A stretch of DNA of 64,000 bases from Burkholderiales bacterium (GCA_028868305.1 JAGWUS010000008.1:1-64000), one strand, 5' to 3'; positions 46,087 through 56,224 are shown, counted from the stretch's first letter. Numbers and translations are program-made. Notes: generated by a model not told the origin, from the letters alone.

Positions 46087-48381
46087 ATGATGAACTCGGC
46101 AACGATGCTCGCAACGCGCAAACCCGACATGCGCAATCGGTGGGCGGTGTTTACTGTGGTGTACGCCACTGTCTGGCTACTCACCTGGTACTCGGCCCGC
46201 GTTTTTGACATCCTGGGTGTGGTCAGTTTGTGGTATCTGCCCGGTGGTCTACGCTTCTTCTGTCTGCTGCTTCTTGGCCCCGTTGGATTGTTGGTGGAGG
46301 TATTCACTGCATCCGTCCTGCTTCTGCTGCAAATCACGCTGTCCAGCGCACCGGCTCCCGAATTTGGATCTTCACAGTCCTTGTGGGCCATTTACAACCT
46401 GATTGCATTTCCCCTTGCCTATGCGGTGATCGTATTACCCTTGCGCTGGTACCTGCGCAACAAGCTGGATTTTGCCCGCCCGGTCCACAGCGTTTTATTT
46501 TTGTTGGCCGCCTTAGGGTCGGCCACGCTAGCGGCATTGGCCGGCACATTGAATCTGGTGTTGTCAGGTGCCATTGCGCTCGACCAGGCCAACGGACTTT
46601 TTTTGAATTGGCTGACGGGAGATTTTATTGGCATCGTCACGCTTGCGCCTCTGCTGTGGGTTATTGTTTCGCCCAGGGTTTTGCATTGGCTCAATCGAGG
46701 TCAATGGCAGTTGCCGTCGACATCCGACCCGCAAGCGCAGCATGCCCGAACCTATGTCAACACGGCCCTGCTTGTAGCATTGGCCCTCGTGCTGCTATTT
46801 GTGACTCCCATAGTGTTTGGGGTCACCCAGATACCCCCCATGGCGACCCTGCTTTTGCTGTTGCCGCTTGCCGGTTTGACCTTGCACTACGGCCTGCGCA
46901 GCGCGGTGCTGGCGATTGTGTTGCTGGACATCGGCCTGGTTATCAGCGTTGCGCTACTCCATCAGCGCCAATGGGCGCTCCAGTACCAACTGGTGATGAC
47001 TGCCATAGCGTTGGTTGGTTTGTGGTTGGGTGGTGCAATCGAGGCAAGCCGTCGCGTTGTGGTGCGCCTGAAAGACTTTTCCAGCATCTCCAACGACCTG
47101 CTTTGGGAGATGGATGCCCAGGGTCTGCTCACTGCCAGTGGACGCCTGGCCAATGAACTTGCCATAGCGCCTTCGGTGCCATGGGCCACATTGCGCAAGT
47201 TGCTTTCGCGAGCCGATAGCGATGCACTGAAAGAAGCCGCGTCCCTGGCAGAGCCCTTTCACCGTCTGGAAGTTGCGCTGCAGCGGGGTAGCGGGCCCCG
47301 CCGCTGGCTCAGTATCAGTGGACTCCCGTTGTGGAACGACAGTGGCGAACGCGTTGGCTACCGCGGCGTTGCCTCCGAAATTACCGACGCACTGGAAGCC
47401 AGAGCGCTGCTGAGCAACTACAACCAGGCCTTACTCACGCAAGTCGCACAGCGAACCGCCGAACTGACACTCAGCAACAATGAGCTGGCTATCAAGAAGC
47501 AGCAACTGCAGGTCTTGCTTGCTGCTGCGCCCGTAGGCGTGCTGGAGCTCGACAGCCAAAATCGGTGCCGCTACCTCAATGAGAACGGCGGCAAATTGCT
47601 CGGTCTTTCCCTGGACGATGCCCATGAAAGAGATCTGCGCGAGTTCATCGACCCCGATGACCGTACGCGTGTGATCCAGAGCCTGGGAGAAACGTCCGCC
47701 CAGTCAGGAGTGCAGAGCATGGAGTTTCGCCTGCATCGCAGTGGCAGCTGGTGCGCCGCTTACTGGATCAAATTTCGCCCGTTAGATCAACAAATTGACA
47801 ACACCATCATGGTGCTTGTCGACGCAACCGCCCGCCACCAGCAAGAACAGCAACTGTGGAAACTGGCCCACCACGACACATTGACCGATCTGCCCAACCG
47901 CAGTTTGTTTCTGGACCGCTGCACGCAGCTTTTTACGCAGGCAAAGCGCCGGGGTGTAGGTGCGACCATGCTTTGGCTTGATCTGGACGGATTCAAATCT
48001 GTCAACGACACGCTGGGACACGCAGCTGGGGACGCCTTGCTGGTGCTCGTTGCGCAGCGGCTCAAAAGCCGCGTCCGTGATGGTGACACGGTGGCACGCA
48101 TGGGCGGTGATGAGTTCGCCATCATCCTGCCAGATACCACCAACGCAGACGGCGCCATGCATATCGCCAATGCCTTGGTCGATCTGCTGGGCCATCCGTA
48201 CCAGCTGCCCCAGGGTGTCGCAAACATTTCCGTCAGCATCGGCGTAGCACTGTATCCGCAGGACGCCAGCACCGTCGACGCGTTGATGCAACAAGCTGAC
48301 AGTGCCATGTACCGCGCCAAAAGGTCCGGAAAAAATCAGGTCCAGCTGGCGGCGCAATTTGGTGGCAACCGGCCCACATAG
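46087..48381 (+). CDS. MASE1-PAS-GGDEF diguanylate cyclase
   Basis: Polytopic N-terminus, PAS domains, TLTDLPNRSLFLDRC...LDLDGFKSVNDTLGHAAGDALL...VARMGGDEFAIIL. Confidence 0.9.
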   Translation: MMNSATMLATRKPDMRNRWAVFTVVYATVWLLTWYSARVFDILGVVSLWYLPGGLRFFCLLLLGPVGLLVEVFTASVLLLLQITLSSAPAPEFGSSQSLWAIYNLIAFPLAYAVIVLPLRWYLRNKLDFARPVHSVLFLLAALGSATLAALAGTLNLVLSGAIALDQANGLFLNWLTGDFIGIVTLAPLLWVIVSPRVLHWLNRGQWQLPSTSDPQAQHARTYVNTALLVALALVLLFVTPIVFGVTQIPPMATLLLLLPLAGLTLHYGLRSAVLAIVLLDIGLVISVALLHQRQWALQYQLVMTAIALVGLWLGGAIEASRRVVVRLKDFSSISNDLLWEMDAQGLLTASGRLANELAIAPSVPWATLRKLLSRADSDALKEAASLAEPFHRLEVALQRGSGPRRWLSISGLPLWNDSGERVGYRGVASEITDALEARALLSNYNQALLTQVAQRTAELTLSNNELAIKKQQLQVLLAAAPVGVLELDSQNRCRYLNENGGKLLGLSLDDAHERDLREFIDPDDRTRVIQSLGETSAQSGVQSMEFRLHRSGSWCAAYWIKFRPLDQQIDNTIMVLVDATARHQQEQQLWKLAHHDTLTDLPNRSLFLDRCTQLFTQAKRRGVGATMLWLDLDGFKSVNDTLGHAAGDALLVLVAQRLKSRVRDGDTVARMGGDEFAIILPDTTNADGAMHIANALVDLLGHPYQLPQGVANISVSIGVALYPQDASTVDALMQQADSAMYRAKRSGKNQVQLAAQFGGNRPT

Positions 48382-48429
48382 TCACCCGTCGCGCCAGGTG
48401 CCATGGCGGGGAAGCGGATGACATTCATA

Positions 48430-48486
48430 AAAAAATGACTCTAGCCAGCGCCCACCATGTACAAGCAGCTACATTTTTTATAGCAA
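48430..48486 (-). repeat. 57-bp interspersed repeat, copy B (between convergent genes)
   Basis: TTGCTATAAAAAATGTAGCTGCTTGTACATGGTGGGCGCTGGCTAGAGTCATTTTTT; starts directly after the TGA of the TPP-enzyme gene. Confidence 0.75.
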
Positions 48487-50247
48487 TCAGCGGGCTAAGG
48501 CCGTCCGGGTAATGGCCGATAGCGTGCCGCGGGTGCTGATGAGTTCGGGCTCCAGCACCACTTCAATCAGCGTGCCTTCGGGTCGCGCCAACGCGGCCAG
48601 CAGTTCCGTCTCAAACGCATCGCTGCGCTGGATACGCACCCCCACATAGCCATAAGCCTTGGCCAGCGCCACAAAGTCGGGGTTCTTTAGCTTGGTACCC
48701 GCCACATGCTGCGGGTACTCGCGCTCCTGGTGCATGCGGATGGTGCCGTACATGCCGTTGTTGAGCAGCAGGATGATGGTCTTGGCGCCATGCTGCACGG
48801 CCGTGGCCAGCTCCTGCCCGTTCATCAAAAAGTCGCCATCACCTGCAATGGTGAATGCGGTACGGCCCGTCGTGATAGCCGCGGCAATCGCTGCAGGCAC
48901 GCCATAGCCCATCGCCCCGTTGGTCGGCGCGAGCTGGGTCTTGTGCCCGCTTGCCAGGCCCGCATAGCGGTAGAAGCGGTGCAGCCAGCTGGCAAAGTTG
49001 CCCGCGCCATTGGTCAGCACCGCATCGGCGGGCAAATGCTTTTGCAGTGTGGCAATCACCTTCGGCATATTCACCAGGCCCGCGGGCGTGTCGGCAGGCA
49101 AGTCCTGGATGACAGATGGCTGCAGATTGGCCAGGTAGTCGGCATGGCAGCCTTGCGTCCAGGACTCCCAGAGCACACTCACTGGCGCGGTCAGCACCTC
49201 CAGTGAGCGGGCTGCGGCACGCATACTGGCATGGATGGCCAGATCGGCCTGGTACACCCGGTTCAGCTCTTCCGCACTGGCATGGATATGCACCAGCGTC
49301 TGCGCGGCTTTGGGCGCCTGCAGCAGCGTGTAGCCGCCCGTGGTCATCTCGCCCAGCCGTGGCCCGATGGCGAGGATCAGGTCGCTCTCCTTGATGCGTT
49401 TGGCCAGCAGCGGATTGATGCCAATGCCTACGTCGCCCGCATACTGCGGGTGGTGGTTGTCAAAGGTGTCCTGAAAGCGGAATGCGTTGCCCACCGGCAG
49501 GTGCCAGTTTTCGGCAAAACGCTGCAGCGCCTGCGCCGCCTGGGGCGTCCAGCCGCCCCCGCCAGCGATGACAAAGGGACGCTCCGCTTTTAATAGCAGC
49601 TCACGCAAGCGGCGCAGGGACCCGGGGTCGCTCCAGGCCTCCACCGGCTCCACGCGCAGCAAAGGTTGTGGCGGTTGGCCTGTGACCTTATCCACCACCA
49701 GAGTTTCCGTGAGCATGTCCTCCGGTAACACCAGCACCACCGGGCCAGGCCGGCCATTCATCGCGGTGGCAAAGGCGCGGGCGATGTATTCGGGAATGCG
49801 GGCCACTTCGTCAATGCGCTCCACACGCTTGGCCATGCCCAGGGTACTCGGGCCAAACATCACACGGTAGTCCATCTCCTGAAAGGCCTCGCGGTCGCGC
49901 TGATCGCTGGCGACATCGCCGACGAACAACACCATGGGTGTGGAGTCCTGAAATGCGGTGTGTACACCAATCGACGCATTGGTTGCGCCCGGGCCACGGG
50001 TCACAAAACACACGCCGGGGCGGCCGGTCAGCTTACCGTGCGCCTCGGCCATGAAGGCGGCACCGCCCTCCTGGCGGTTGATCACAAACTGGATCTGCTC
50101 ACGGTACCGGTGGAAGCCGTCCAGTACCGCCAGATAGCTTTCGCCGGGCACGCCAAATGCATGGGTTACGCCCTGCTCGACAAGACATTGCACCAGCAGG
50201 TGACCGGCCAGGGTGGGGGCTAAGGTGGAAGAAGTGGTGTTATGCAT
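48487..50247 (-). CDS. Thiamine-pyrophosphate-dependent enzyme (acetolactate synthase-like)
   Basis: HAFGVPGESYLAVLDGF...FVTRGPGATNASIGVHTAFQDSTPMVLFVG...GDGDFLMNGQELATAVQHGAKTIILLLNN. Confidence 0.88.
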   Translation of the reverse strand: MHNTTSSTLAPTLAGHLLVQCLVEQGVTHAFGVPGESYLAVLDGFHRYREQIQFVINRQEGGAAFMAEAHGKLTGRPGVCFVTRGPGATNASIGVHTAFQDSTPMVLFVGDVASDQRDREAFQEMDYRVMFGPSTLGMAKRVERIDEVARIPEYIARAFATAMNGRPGPVVLVLPEDMLTETLVVDKVTGQPPQPLLRVEPVEAWSDPGSLRRLRELLLKAERPFVIAGGGGWTPQAAQALQRFAENWHLPVGNAFRFQDTFDNHHPQYAGDVGIGINPLLAKRIKESDLILAIGPRLGEMTTGGYTLLQAPKAAQTLVHIHASAEELNRVYQADLAIHASMRAAARSLEVLTAPVSVLWESWTQGCHADYLANLQPSVIQDLPADTPAGLVNMPKVIATLQKHLPADAVLTNGAGNFASWLHRFYRYAGLASGHKTQLAPTNGAMGYGVPAAIAAAITTGRTAFTIAGDGDFLMNGQELATAVQHGAKTIILLLNNGMYGTIRMHQEREYPQHVAGTKLKNPDFVALAKAYGYVGVRIQRSDAFETELLAALARPEGTLIEVVLEPELISTRGTLSAITRTALAR

Positions 50248-50277
50248 GCACACCATTGTGCCGACTAAATCCGGTGG

Positions 50278-51132
50278 CTAAATCGGGTGATGAATGCCCG
50301 TGCCTGCGTGCAGCACATGGTCTCGCGCCAGCACCTGCCCCGGCTCGAAGGTGGGGCCGCTGTCCAGCGCCGCGTAGTAGGGCTCAAAGTCAATGTGTGC
50401 CAGCTCCAGCAGGTCGTCCAGACTGTCCAACACAAAGTAACTTTCCTGAAAATCGTCAATGCGGTAGCGGGTGCCCATCACGCGTTCCAGGTCAAACGCA
50501 ATGCGATTGGGCGATGCGCTCTGCACCGAAAAACTGCTTTCGGAAAATGACGAGGCAATGCCGGCGCCGTAGATGCGCGTGCCACCACCCTCGCGCACCA
50601 GCCCAAACTCCACCGTGTACCAGTACACCCGCGCCAGCTCGGCCAGCTTGCCCAGCTTTTGTGCGCGTAAACCACCCTGCCCGTAGGCCTGGATGAAGTC
50701 CGCCATCACCGGATGCATCAGCATCGGCACATGGCCAAACACATCGTGGAACACATCGGGCTCTTCGAGGTAGTCCAGTTCGTGGGCGCCGCGGATAAAG
50801 TTGCCCGCTGGAAAGCGCCGGTTCGCCAGGTGCTCAAAGAACACGTCGTCGGGTACCAGGCCCGGCACCGCGACCACCTGCCAGCCCGTCGCCTTCATCA
50901 GAGTCTTGGACAGCGCCTCAAAGTCAGGAATGCGGTCTGCTGCCATGGGCAGCCTGCGCATACCCTCGATGAATGCGTCACAGGCCAGGCCGGGCAACAG
51001 CCGGGTCTGCCGTTCAAACAGCGTTTTCCACACCGCATGCTGGTCCGGCGTGTACGCTGCCCAGCCCTGCTCCACCGTCCAGTCGGGCCGCTCAGGGGCC
51101 TGGGTCGCGCCAGCCGCCAAACCGTGCTTCAT
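50278..51132 (-). CDS. phhA: Phenylalanine 4-monooxygenase
   Basis: EEPDVFHDVFGHVPMLMHPVMADFIQAYG...; AAAH signature. Confidence 0.95.
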   Translation of the reverse strand: MKHGLAAGATQAPERPDWTVEQGWAAYTPDQHAVWKTLFERQTRLLPGLACDAFIEGMRRLPMAADRIPDFEALSKTLMKATGWQVVAVPGLVPDDVFFEHLANRRFPAGNFIRGAHELDYLEEPDVFHDVFGHVPMLMHPVMADFIQAYGQGGLRAQKLGKLAELARVYWYTVEFGLVREGGGTRIYGAGIASSFSESSFSVQSASPNRIAFDLERVMGTRYRIDDFQESYFVLDSLDDLLELAHIDFEPYYAALDSGPTFEPGQVLARDHVLHAGTGIHHPI

Positions 51133-51146
51133 GCTGCGTCCCTGGC

Positions 51147-52223
51147 TCAGGCAGTTTCAATGACGCCACGGCGCAGTTGATCGCGTTCCATCGATTCAAA
51201 CAGCGCCTTGAAGTTGCCCTCACCAAAACCCTCATCGGCCTTGCGCTGGATGAATTCAAAGAACACCGGGCCCAGCAGGGTCTCCGAGAAAATCTGCAGC
51301 AGCAGCCGCTTCTCACCATTGGCCGTGGAGCCATCGAGCAGAATGCCGCGCGCCTGCAGTTCGGGCGTGGGTTCGCCGTGGCCGGGCATGCGTTCTTGCA
51401 GCATTTCGTAGTACACGTCGTTGGGCGCAGTCATGAGCGGAATACCCGCCATCTGCAGCGCGTCCACGCTGGCCAGCAAGTCGTCGGTCAGCAGCGCGAT
51501 GTGCTGGATGCCTTCGCCATTGAACTGCATCAGGAACTCTTCAATCTGCCCGCCGGTCTTGCCCGACTCTTCGTTGAGCGGAATGCGGATCAGGCCATCG
51601 GGTGCCGTCATGGCGCGGCTGGTCAGACCGGTGTATTCGCCCTTGATGTCGAAGTAGCGGATCTCGCGGAAGTTGAAGATGCGCTCGTAAAACGCACCCC
51701 AGAACGCCATGCGCCCCTTGTACACGTTGTGCGTCAGGTGGTCGATCATGCGAAAACCATGGCCCTTGGGGTGGCGCTCCACACCGGGCAGGAATTCGAA
51801 GTCGATGTCGTAAATGCTCTTGCCGTCCTCAAAGCGGTCAATCAGGTACAGCGGCGCACCGCCAATACCGCGGATGGCCGGCAGGCGCAGCTCCATCGGG
51901 CCGGTGGGAATCTCGATGGGCTGGGCGCCCTGCTCCAGTGCGCGGGCGTAGGCCTTGTGCGAATCCTTCACGCGAAACGCCATGCTGCAGGCCGACGCGC
52001 CGTGCTCGGCGGCAAAGTAGGCCGCGTTGCTTTTGGGCTCGCGGTTGACGATGAAGTTGATGTCGCCCTGGCGGTACAGGTCCACATCCTTGGAGCGGTG
52101 GCGTGCCACCTTGGTAAAACCCATCTTCTCGAACAGAGGCTCCAGCACGCCGGGCACAGGCGATGCAAATTCCACAAACTCAAAGCCCATCAGGCCCATG
52201 GGGTTCTCGAAAAGATCAGCCAT
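51147..52223 (-). CDS. hpd: 4-hydroxyphenylpyruvate dioxygenase
   Basis: [10 protein letters not shown]...; [52 protein letters not shown]. Confidence 0.95.
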   Translation of the reverse strand: MADLFENPMGLMGFEFVEFASPVPGVLEPLFEKMGFTKVARHRSKDVDLYRQGDINFIVNREPKSNAAYFAAEHGASACSMAFRVKDSHKAYARALEQGAQPIEIPTGPMELRLPAIRGIGGAPLYLIDRFEDGKSIYDIDFEFLPGVERHPKGHGFRMIDHLTHNVYKGRMAFWGAFYERIFNFREIRYFDIKGEYTGLTSRAMTAPDGLIRIPLNEESGKTGGQIEEFLMQFNGEGIQHIALLTDDLLASVDALQMAGIPLMTAPNDVYYEMLQERMPGHGEPTPELQARGILLDGSTANGEKRLLLQIFSETLLGPVFFEFIQRKADEGFGEGNFKALFESMERDQLRRGVIETA

Positions 52224-52332
52224 TGCAATGCTCCTCAGCGGTGTGTTTTTGAATGCTTGATTGTGGTCAACACTGCGTGCAATGTGTGTGCAATGTTTGA
52301 CCTATCTATGCAACATGACGCAAAATTTGTGC

Positions 52333-52836
52333 ATGAAATTAGATAAATCAGACGATTCAACGCTTGATACCTTCGATATCAGCCTTCTTTCCGCACTCCA
52401 ACGCGATGCCTATGCCACCCACCAGCAACTGGGCGAAGCCGTGCACCTCTCTGCCTCTCAGGTTAGTCGTCGGGTGGCGCGCTTGCAAACGGCCGGCATC
52501 ATCCGCCGCTACGTGGCCCTGATCGACCCTGCGGCCATTGGCCTGGGCGTGCGCGCCATCACCTATGTCACCCTGACGCGCCACAGTGGCGACGAGGGTC
52601 TGGCGTTTGAACGCGAGATTGGCGGCTTTCCGGAGGTGCTGGAGTGCTATTCGGTGGCCGGTGAGTCCGACTACATCCTGCAGATCGTGGCTGCGGATCT
52701 GCATGCGCTATCAGAAAACGTACTGCGCCGCCTCACCCGCATTCAGGGCGTGGGCAACATCCGCTCCAACATCGTGCTCAACTGCATCAAGTCCAGCACC
52801 GAGATGCCGCTGGGACAGCTTGGCAAATCAAATTAG
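52333..52836 (+). CDS. Lrp/AsnC family transcriptional regulator, divergent from hpd
   Basis: LDTFDISLLSALQRDAYATHQQLGEAVHLSASQVSRRVARLQTAGIIRRYVALID. Confidence 0.92.
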   Translation: MKLDKSDDSTLDTFDISLLSALQRDAYATHQQLGEAVHLSASQVSRRVARLQTAGIIRRYVALIDPAAIGLGVRAITYVTLTRHSGDEGLAFEREIGGFPEVLECYSVAGESDYILQIVAADLHALSENVLRRLTRIQGVGNIRSNIVLNCIKSSTEMPLGQLGKSN

Positions 52837-52843
52837 CGCCGAA

Positions 52844-54055
52844 CTAACGCTTCGTCCGCTGCCCCACACCTAGCGCCGCTACGACACTGAGCAGCAGCAC
52901 CAATGCAGCGCCCAGCAGCGTAGCACCATACCAGCCGCGGTCCATGAACACGCCGAACACCAGCGGTGAAATGGCAAAACCGGTATCCAGACCCGAATAC
53001 ACCAGCCCATAGACGCGCCCCGTGGCCCCCTTGGGCGTGGCCTTCTTGATCATCATGTCGCGCGACGGGCCGCCTATGCCCACTGCAAAACCGGTAATGG
53101 CCAGTACCACCATGGTCGCCGTAGCGCCGAGCACGCCGGTACCGCACAGCGCCAGTAAGGCTGCACCTGCCGCCATCGCCATGGCCACCACACGGTCGCT
53201 ATTGGCCACGCGTGCGGCAATGAAGCCGCCAATGAACATGCCCACTGCACCGCACAGCATGTAAGCCGTCAGTGTCAACGTGGCGGCCTCAAAACTGATG
53301 CCATGCATGGCCTTGAGAATGGACACCGAGAAGCTCTGCACCACCGCCAGCGTCATGGTCGACAGCAGAAAGAAACCAAAACACCACCACACCACCGGCA
53401 GCTTCATGAACGCCAGGTCGTGTTCCTTGTGTGCATGTGGCTCGTGCACCACCACCTGGGTACTGAGCTTGTCGCGCTGCAGCACCAGCAGCGCCAGGAT
53501 CGCCGTGTACAGCACCGCAGCGGCCAGATACGCCGTGCGCCAGCCAAAGCCCGCGCTGATGGACGCAAAAAACACCGGTGCCACCGCCCAGCCCAGGTTA
53601 CCGGTCAGCCCATGCGCGCTGAAAGCGTAACCCAGGCGCGGCCCGGAGACGCGCTGGTTCAGGATGGTGAAGTCCACCGGATGAAAAGTCGCATTGCCCA
53701 GGCCCGCCAAAGCGGCTACCAGCATCAACCCGGTGTAGCCGGTCACGGTGGAAGCCGCAACGCAGGCCACCGCAAAAATGGTCAGCGCCACAAACAGCAG
53801 TGGCCGAGCACCCATACGGTCCACCACAAAACCTGCACTGGCCTGCCCCACACCAGACACCACAAAAAAGATGCTCATCAACAACCCAAGCTCCGAATAG
53901 CTCAGGCCGAACTCTTTCATGAACACCGGGAACATCAACGGCAGCAACAAGTGACCGAAGTGCGAACTGGCATGGGCCAGGCCCACCAGACCGATGATGG
54001 TGGCGTCCTGCTTCAGGGGTACTTCGCTGGGGATGTGTAGAACTGCAGTAGTCAT
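52844..54055 (-). CDS. MFS transporter
   Basis: 12-TM MFS, FGLSYSELGLLMSIFFVVSGVGQASAGFVVDRMGARPLL. Confidence 0.9.
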   Translation of the reverse strand: MTTAVLHIPSEVPLKQDATIIGLVGLAHASSHFGHLLLPLMFPVFMKEFGLSYSELGLLMSIFFVVSGVGQASAGFVVDRMGARPLLFVALTIFAVACVAASTVTGYTGLMLVAALAGLGNATFHPVDFTILNQRVSGPRLGYAFSAHGLTGNLGWAVAPVFFASISAGFGWRTAYLAAAVLYTAILALLVLQRDKLSTQVVVHEPHAHKEHDLAFMKLPVVWWCFGFFLLSTMTLAVVQSFSVSILKAMHGISFEAATLTLTAYMLCGAVGMFIGGFIAARVANSDRVVAMAMAAGAALLALCGTGVLGATATMVVLAITGFAVGIGGPSRDMMIKKATPKGATGRVYGLVYSGLDTGFAISPLVFGVFMDRGWYGATLLGAALVLLLSVVAALGVGQRTKR

Positions 54056-54076
54056 GGATCGATGGTAACCCGATGC

Positions 54077-54598
54077 TTAAAAACCAGCAGAGAGGGCCTG
54101 CTTCAACCCCAGCGGGTCAGTCGCCTTGCCGTCGCCAATGATCTGGCCCATTTTGAAAATACCGCTCACGCGCAGCACTGGCTGGCCATCGGCCGTCACC
54201 ACGCCCTGGCCAAACAGCATATTGCGCGTGGTTTTCAGAATATCGGCCTCGCCCTGCACCCAGGCGCCCAGCGCCGACGCACCCATGTAGTCCATCTGCA
54301 GGCTGATGGTCGGCAGGAAACGGCGCTCCATGTCGTGCTGGTACATGGCGGCGCAGGGAATCAGCATGTCTGCAAAGGTGGCCATCATGCCGCCGTGTGC
54401 GATCTTCAGCGGGTTGGTGTGGTGGTCCTGCACACGAAACCCCAGCAACAGGCGTTGGCCGGTCCATTTGCCATACAGCGGGCCGTTGTGGGCGATGAAC
54501 GCGCCGCCCACCTGCACCGGGCGAAAGCCTTCGGGTACCGCAATGCCGCTGGCCGGCGAGATGTCGTCAAAGTCTGTTGGAGGGGGTGAAGTAGTCAT
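54077..54598 (-). CDS. PaaI family (hotdog) thioesterase
   Basis: HTNPLKIAHGGMMATFADMLIPCAAMY... Confidence 0.82.
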   Translation of the reverse strand: MTTSPPPTDFDDISPASGIAVPEGFRPVQVGGAFIAHNGPLYGKWTGQRLLLGFRVQDHHTNPLKIAHGGMMATFADMLIPCAAMYQHDMERRFLPTISLQMDYMGASALGAWVQGEADILKTTRNMLFGQGVVTADGQPVLRVSGIFKMGQIIGDGKATDPLGLKQALSAGF

Positions 54599-54601
54599 GC
54601 T

Positions 54602-54931
54602 CTAGCCCCACGACCGGGTGAGTAATTCATCAAGTGCGTCTGCAACGGCTTGCCCATGATCAGCCAGGGATGCGGTCTGCTCCCCCAGTTGATCCAGTGC
54701 CACTGACACCATGTCCAGCGGATGCAGCACCACGGTGATGCCATTGACTTCGAACTGAGGGTTCATCCGTGAACCAGGCGCAGAAGCCGACGCCGGCAAG
54801 GCACTACGACGCACCAAGGGCACCACCACCCGCCTGCGATATCGGTCAAAAAGCGCCGACTGCACCACCACCACAAAAGGGATGGATTCACGCAACGGAC
54901 CCTTGTTCAAGTACACATCAAACTGCGCCAT
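54602..54931 (-). CDS. ccdB: CcdB family toxin
   Basis: MAQFDVYLNKGPLRESIPFVVVVQSALFDRYRRRVVVPLVRRSAL...LNPQFEVNG-like; overlaps antitoxin gene. Confidence 0.9.
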   Translation of the reverse strand: MAQFDVYLNKGPLRESIPFVVVVQSALFDRYRRRVVVPLVRRSALPASASAPGSRMNPQFEVNGITVVLHPLDMVSVALDQLGEQTASLADHGQAVADALDELLTRSWG

Positions 54932-55188
54932 TACAAAGTGCTGTGCTCGTCTGCAAATGAACCCACCGAAGCGTGCACCGCATTCCAGTCAGCCGCACAC
55001 GCGTCCGCCAGTCGTCTGCGGGCTTGCAAACCTTGTTGCTGGTCTTCCACATAGGAAACCAGCAACTGCTCGATCGTGGCCGACAGGTTATTGGTAAAGG
55101 TCTTGGCCTGCGCAACCAAACCCTCATTCAAAGTGAGATTGACCGGGCGCTTACGCGGACCAGCGGGCGGTATGACTGCAATAGACAT
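54931..55188 (-). CDS. ccdA: CcdA family antitoxin
   Basis: RKRPVNLTLNEGLVAQAKTFTNNLSATIEQLLVSYVEDQQ. Confidence 0.88.
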   Translation of the reverse strand: MSIAVIPPAGPRKRPVNLTLNEGLVAQAKTFTNNLSATIEQLLVSYVEDQQQGLQARRRLADACAADWNAVHASVGSFADEHSTL

Positions 55189-55210
55189 GTAAAACCTCTC
55201 AAAAATACCA

Positions 55211-55229
55211 ATGCGCATATTATGCGCAT
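55211..55229. promoter_or_regulatory. 19-bp palindrome upstream of ccdAB (candidate autoregulatory operator)
   Basis: ATGCGCATA-T-TATGCGCAT. Confidence 0.6.
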
Positions 55230-55332
55230 AAATTTCACATCTTCAACCCCGAAAGGGCTGTATTCCTGCCACCGCTATCATCCCCCGCATGGGAGACACC
55301 ACACACAACAACCATTCAGCGGCGCAGGATTG

Positions 55333-55695
55333 GTGTTTGCATTTGACGATGCATTCGTATTGGGCGTGCTTTCGTCGTCGGCGCACATTGCCTATTCGCT
55401 CAGCGCCGGAAGTTGGCTAGCTGTCTGGTACGCCACGGCGAGCGTCATTACGTTCTTCGTTTACGCCATCGACAAATCCGCAGCGAAACAACGCGCCTGG
55501 CGCACCCCAGAGCGCACGCTGCATCTGCTAGCACTGGCTGGCGGCTGGCCCGGTGCTCTGCTCGCACAGCAGTTCCTGCGGCACAAGACGTCCAAAGCCA
55601 GGTTTAAAGTTACTTTCTGGGCCACGGTGGTCCTGAACCTAGCGGGCTTTGTCTGGTTCTTCACGCCCACAGGCCGCGTGACCCTCAACCTGTAA
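55333..55695 (+). CDS. DUF1294 family membrane protein (start uncertain)
   Basis: VYAIDKSAAKQRAWRTPERTLHLLALAGGWPGALLAQQFLRHKTSKARFKVTFWATVVLNLAGFVWF. Confidence 0.7.
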   Translation: MFAFDDAFVLGVLSSSAHIAYSLSAGSWLAVWYATASVITFFVYAIDKSAAKQRAWRTPERTLHLLALAGGWPGALLAQQFLRHKTSKARFKVTFWATVVLNLAGFVWFFTPTGRVTLNL

Positions 55696-55710
55696 AAAGT
55701 CAGCCAAGAT

Positions 55711-55767
55711 TTGCTACTAAATCCATAGCTGGCTGTGCATATCCCACGCGGGCCGGAGGCCTATTTC
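55711..55767 (+). repeat. 57-bp interspersed repeat, copy A (between convergent genes)
   Basis: TTGCTACTAAATCCATAGCTGGCTGTGCATATCCCACGCGGGCCGGAGGCCTATTTC. Confidence 0.75.
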
Positions 55768-56224
55768 ATTGAATTCTTCAGCTTGGTCAGCACGCTTTTG
55801 TCGATCAGGTCTTTTTCGCGATAGTCGGTCTTGGTCTTGAGCAGACCGTCAATGTCCAGCGTGGCAATGGGCACGCCTTCCACATCAATGTGGCGTACAT
55901 GGGGGTGCAGCGACTCGAACGTCTGGCCATTGGCCGCAAAAAGCAGGTCCACCAGCAGGTCGTCCGCAACACGAATGTTGTCGGGTGCGGCAGGGTCTAC
56001 TTCAAACCAGGCAGGGTCAAGCTCTGCGCTGCTCGGCAAGAAATTCAAAGCGCGGATGACTTTGCGGCCATTGTCGATAGACGACGGCAGGAGGATGTCG
56101 ATGTCTTCGGTGCTGCGCACAAAGCCATTAAGCCGTACCGCCCGTGCCCGCCGACCAGAACGTACTGAACGCCCTCTTCCGCAAACCGGCGAAGCAGGTG
56201 CAAAAGCTGGTCAGGTTGCGCCAC
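55761..56224 (-). pseudogene. Nucleotidyltransferase-like protein interrupted by a frameshift
   Basis: GTG start at 56224: VAQPDQLLHLLRRFAEEGVQYVLVGGH then frame change; continues as AVRLNGFVRSTEDIDILLPSSIDNGRKVIRAL... Confidence 0.65.

Noticed and set aside
48381-48487. tRNA or small RNA gene in the 100-bp gap
   Set aside because: No cloverleaf; the gap is explained by repeat copy B.
49583-49620. Possible ninth repeat copy in the TPP-enzyme gene (TTTTAATAGCAGCTCACGCAAGCGG)
   Set aside because: Only partial resemblance; GCT-N10-TAGC spacing absent and the protein region looks normal for the family.
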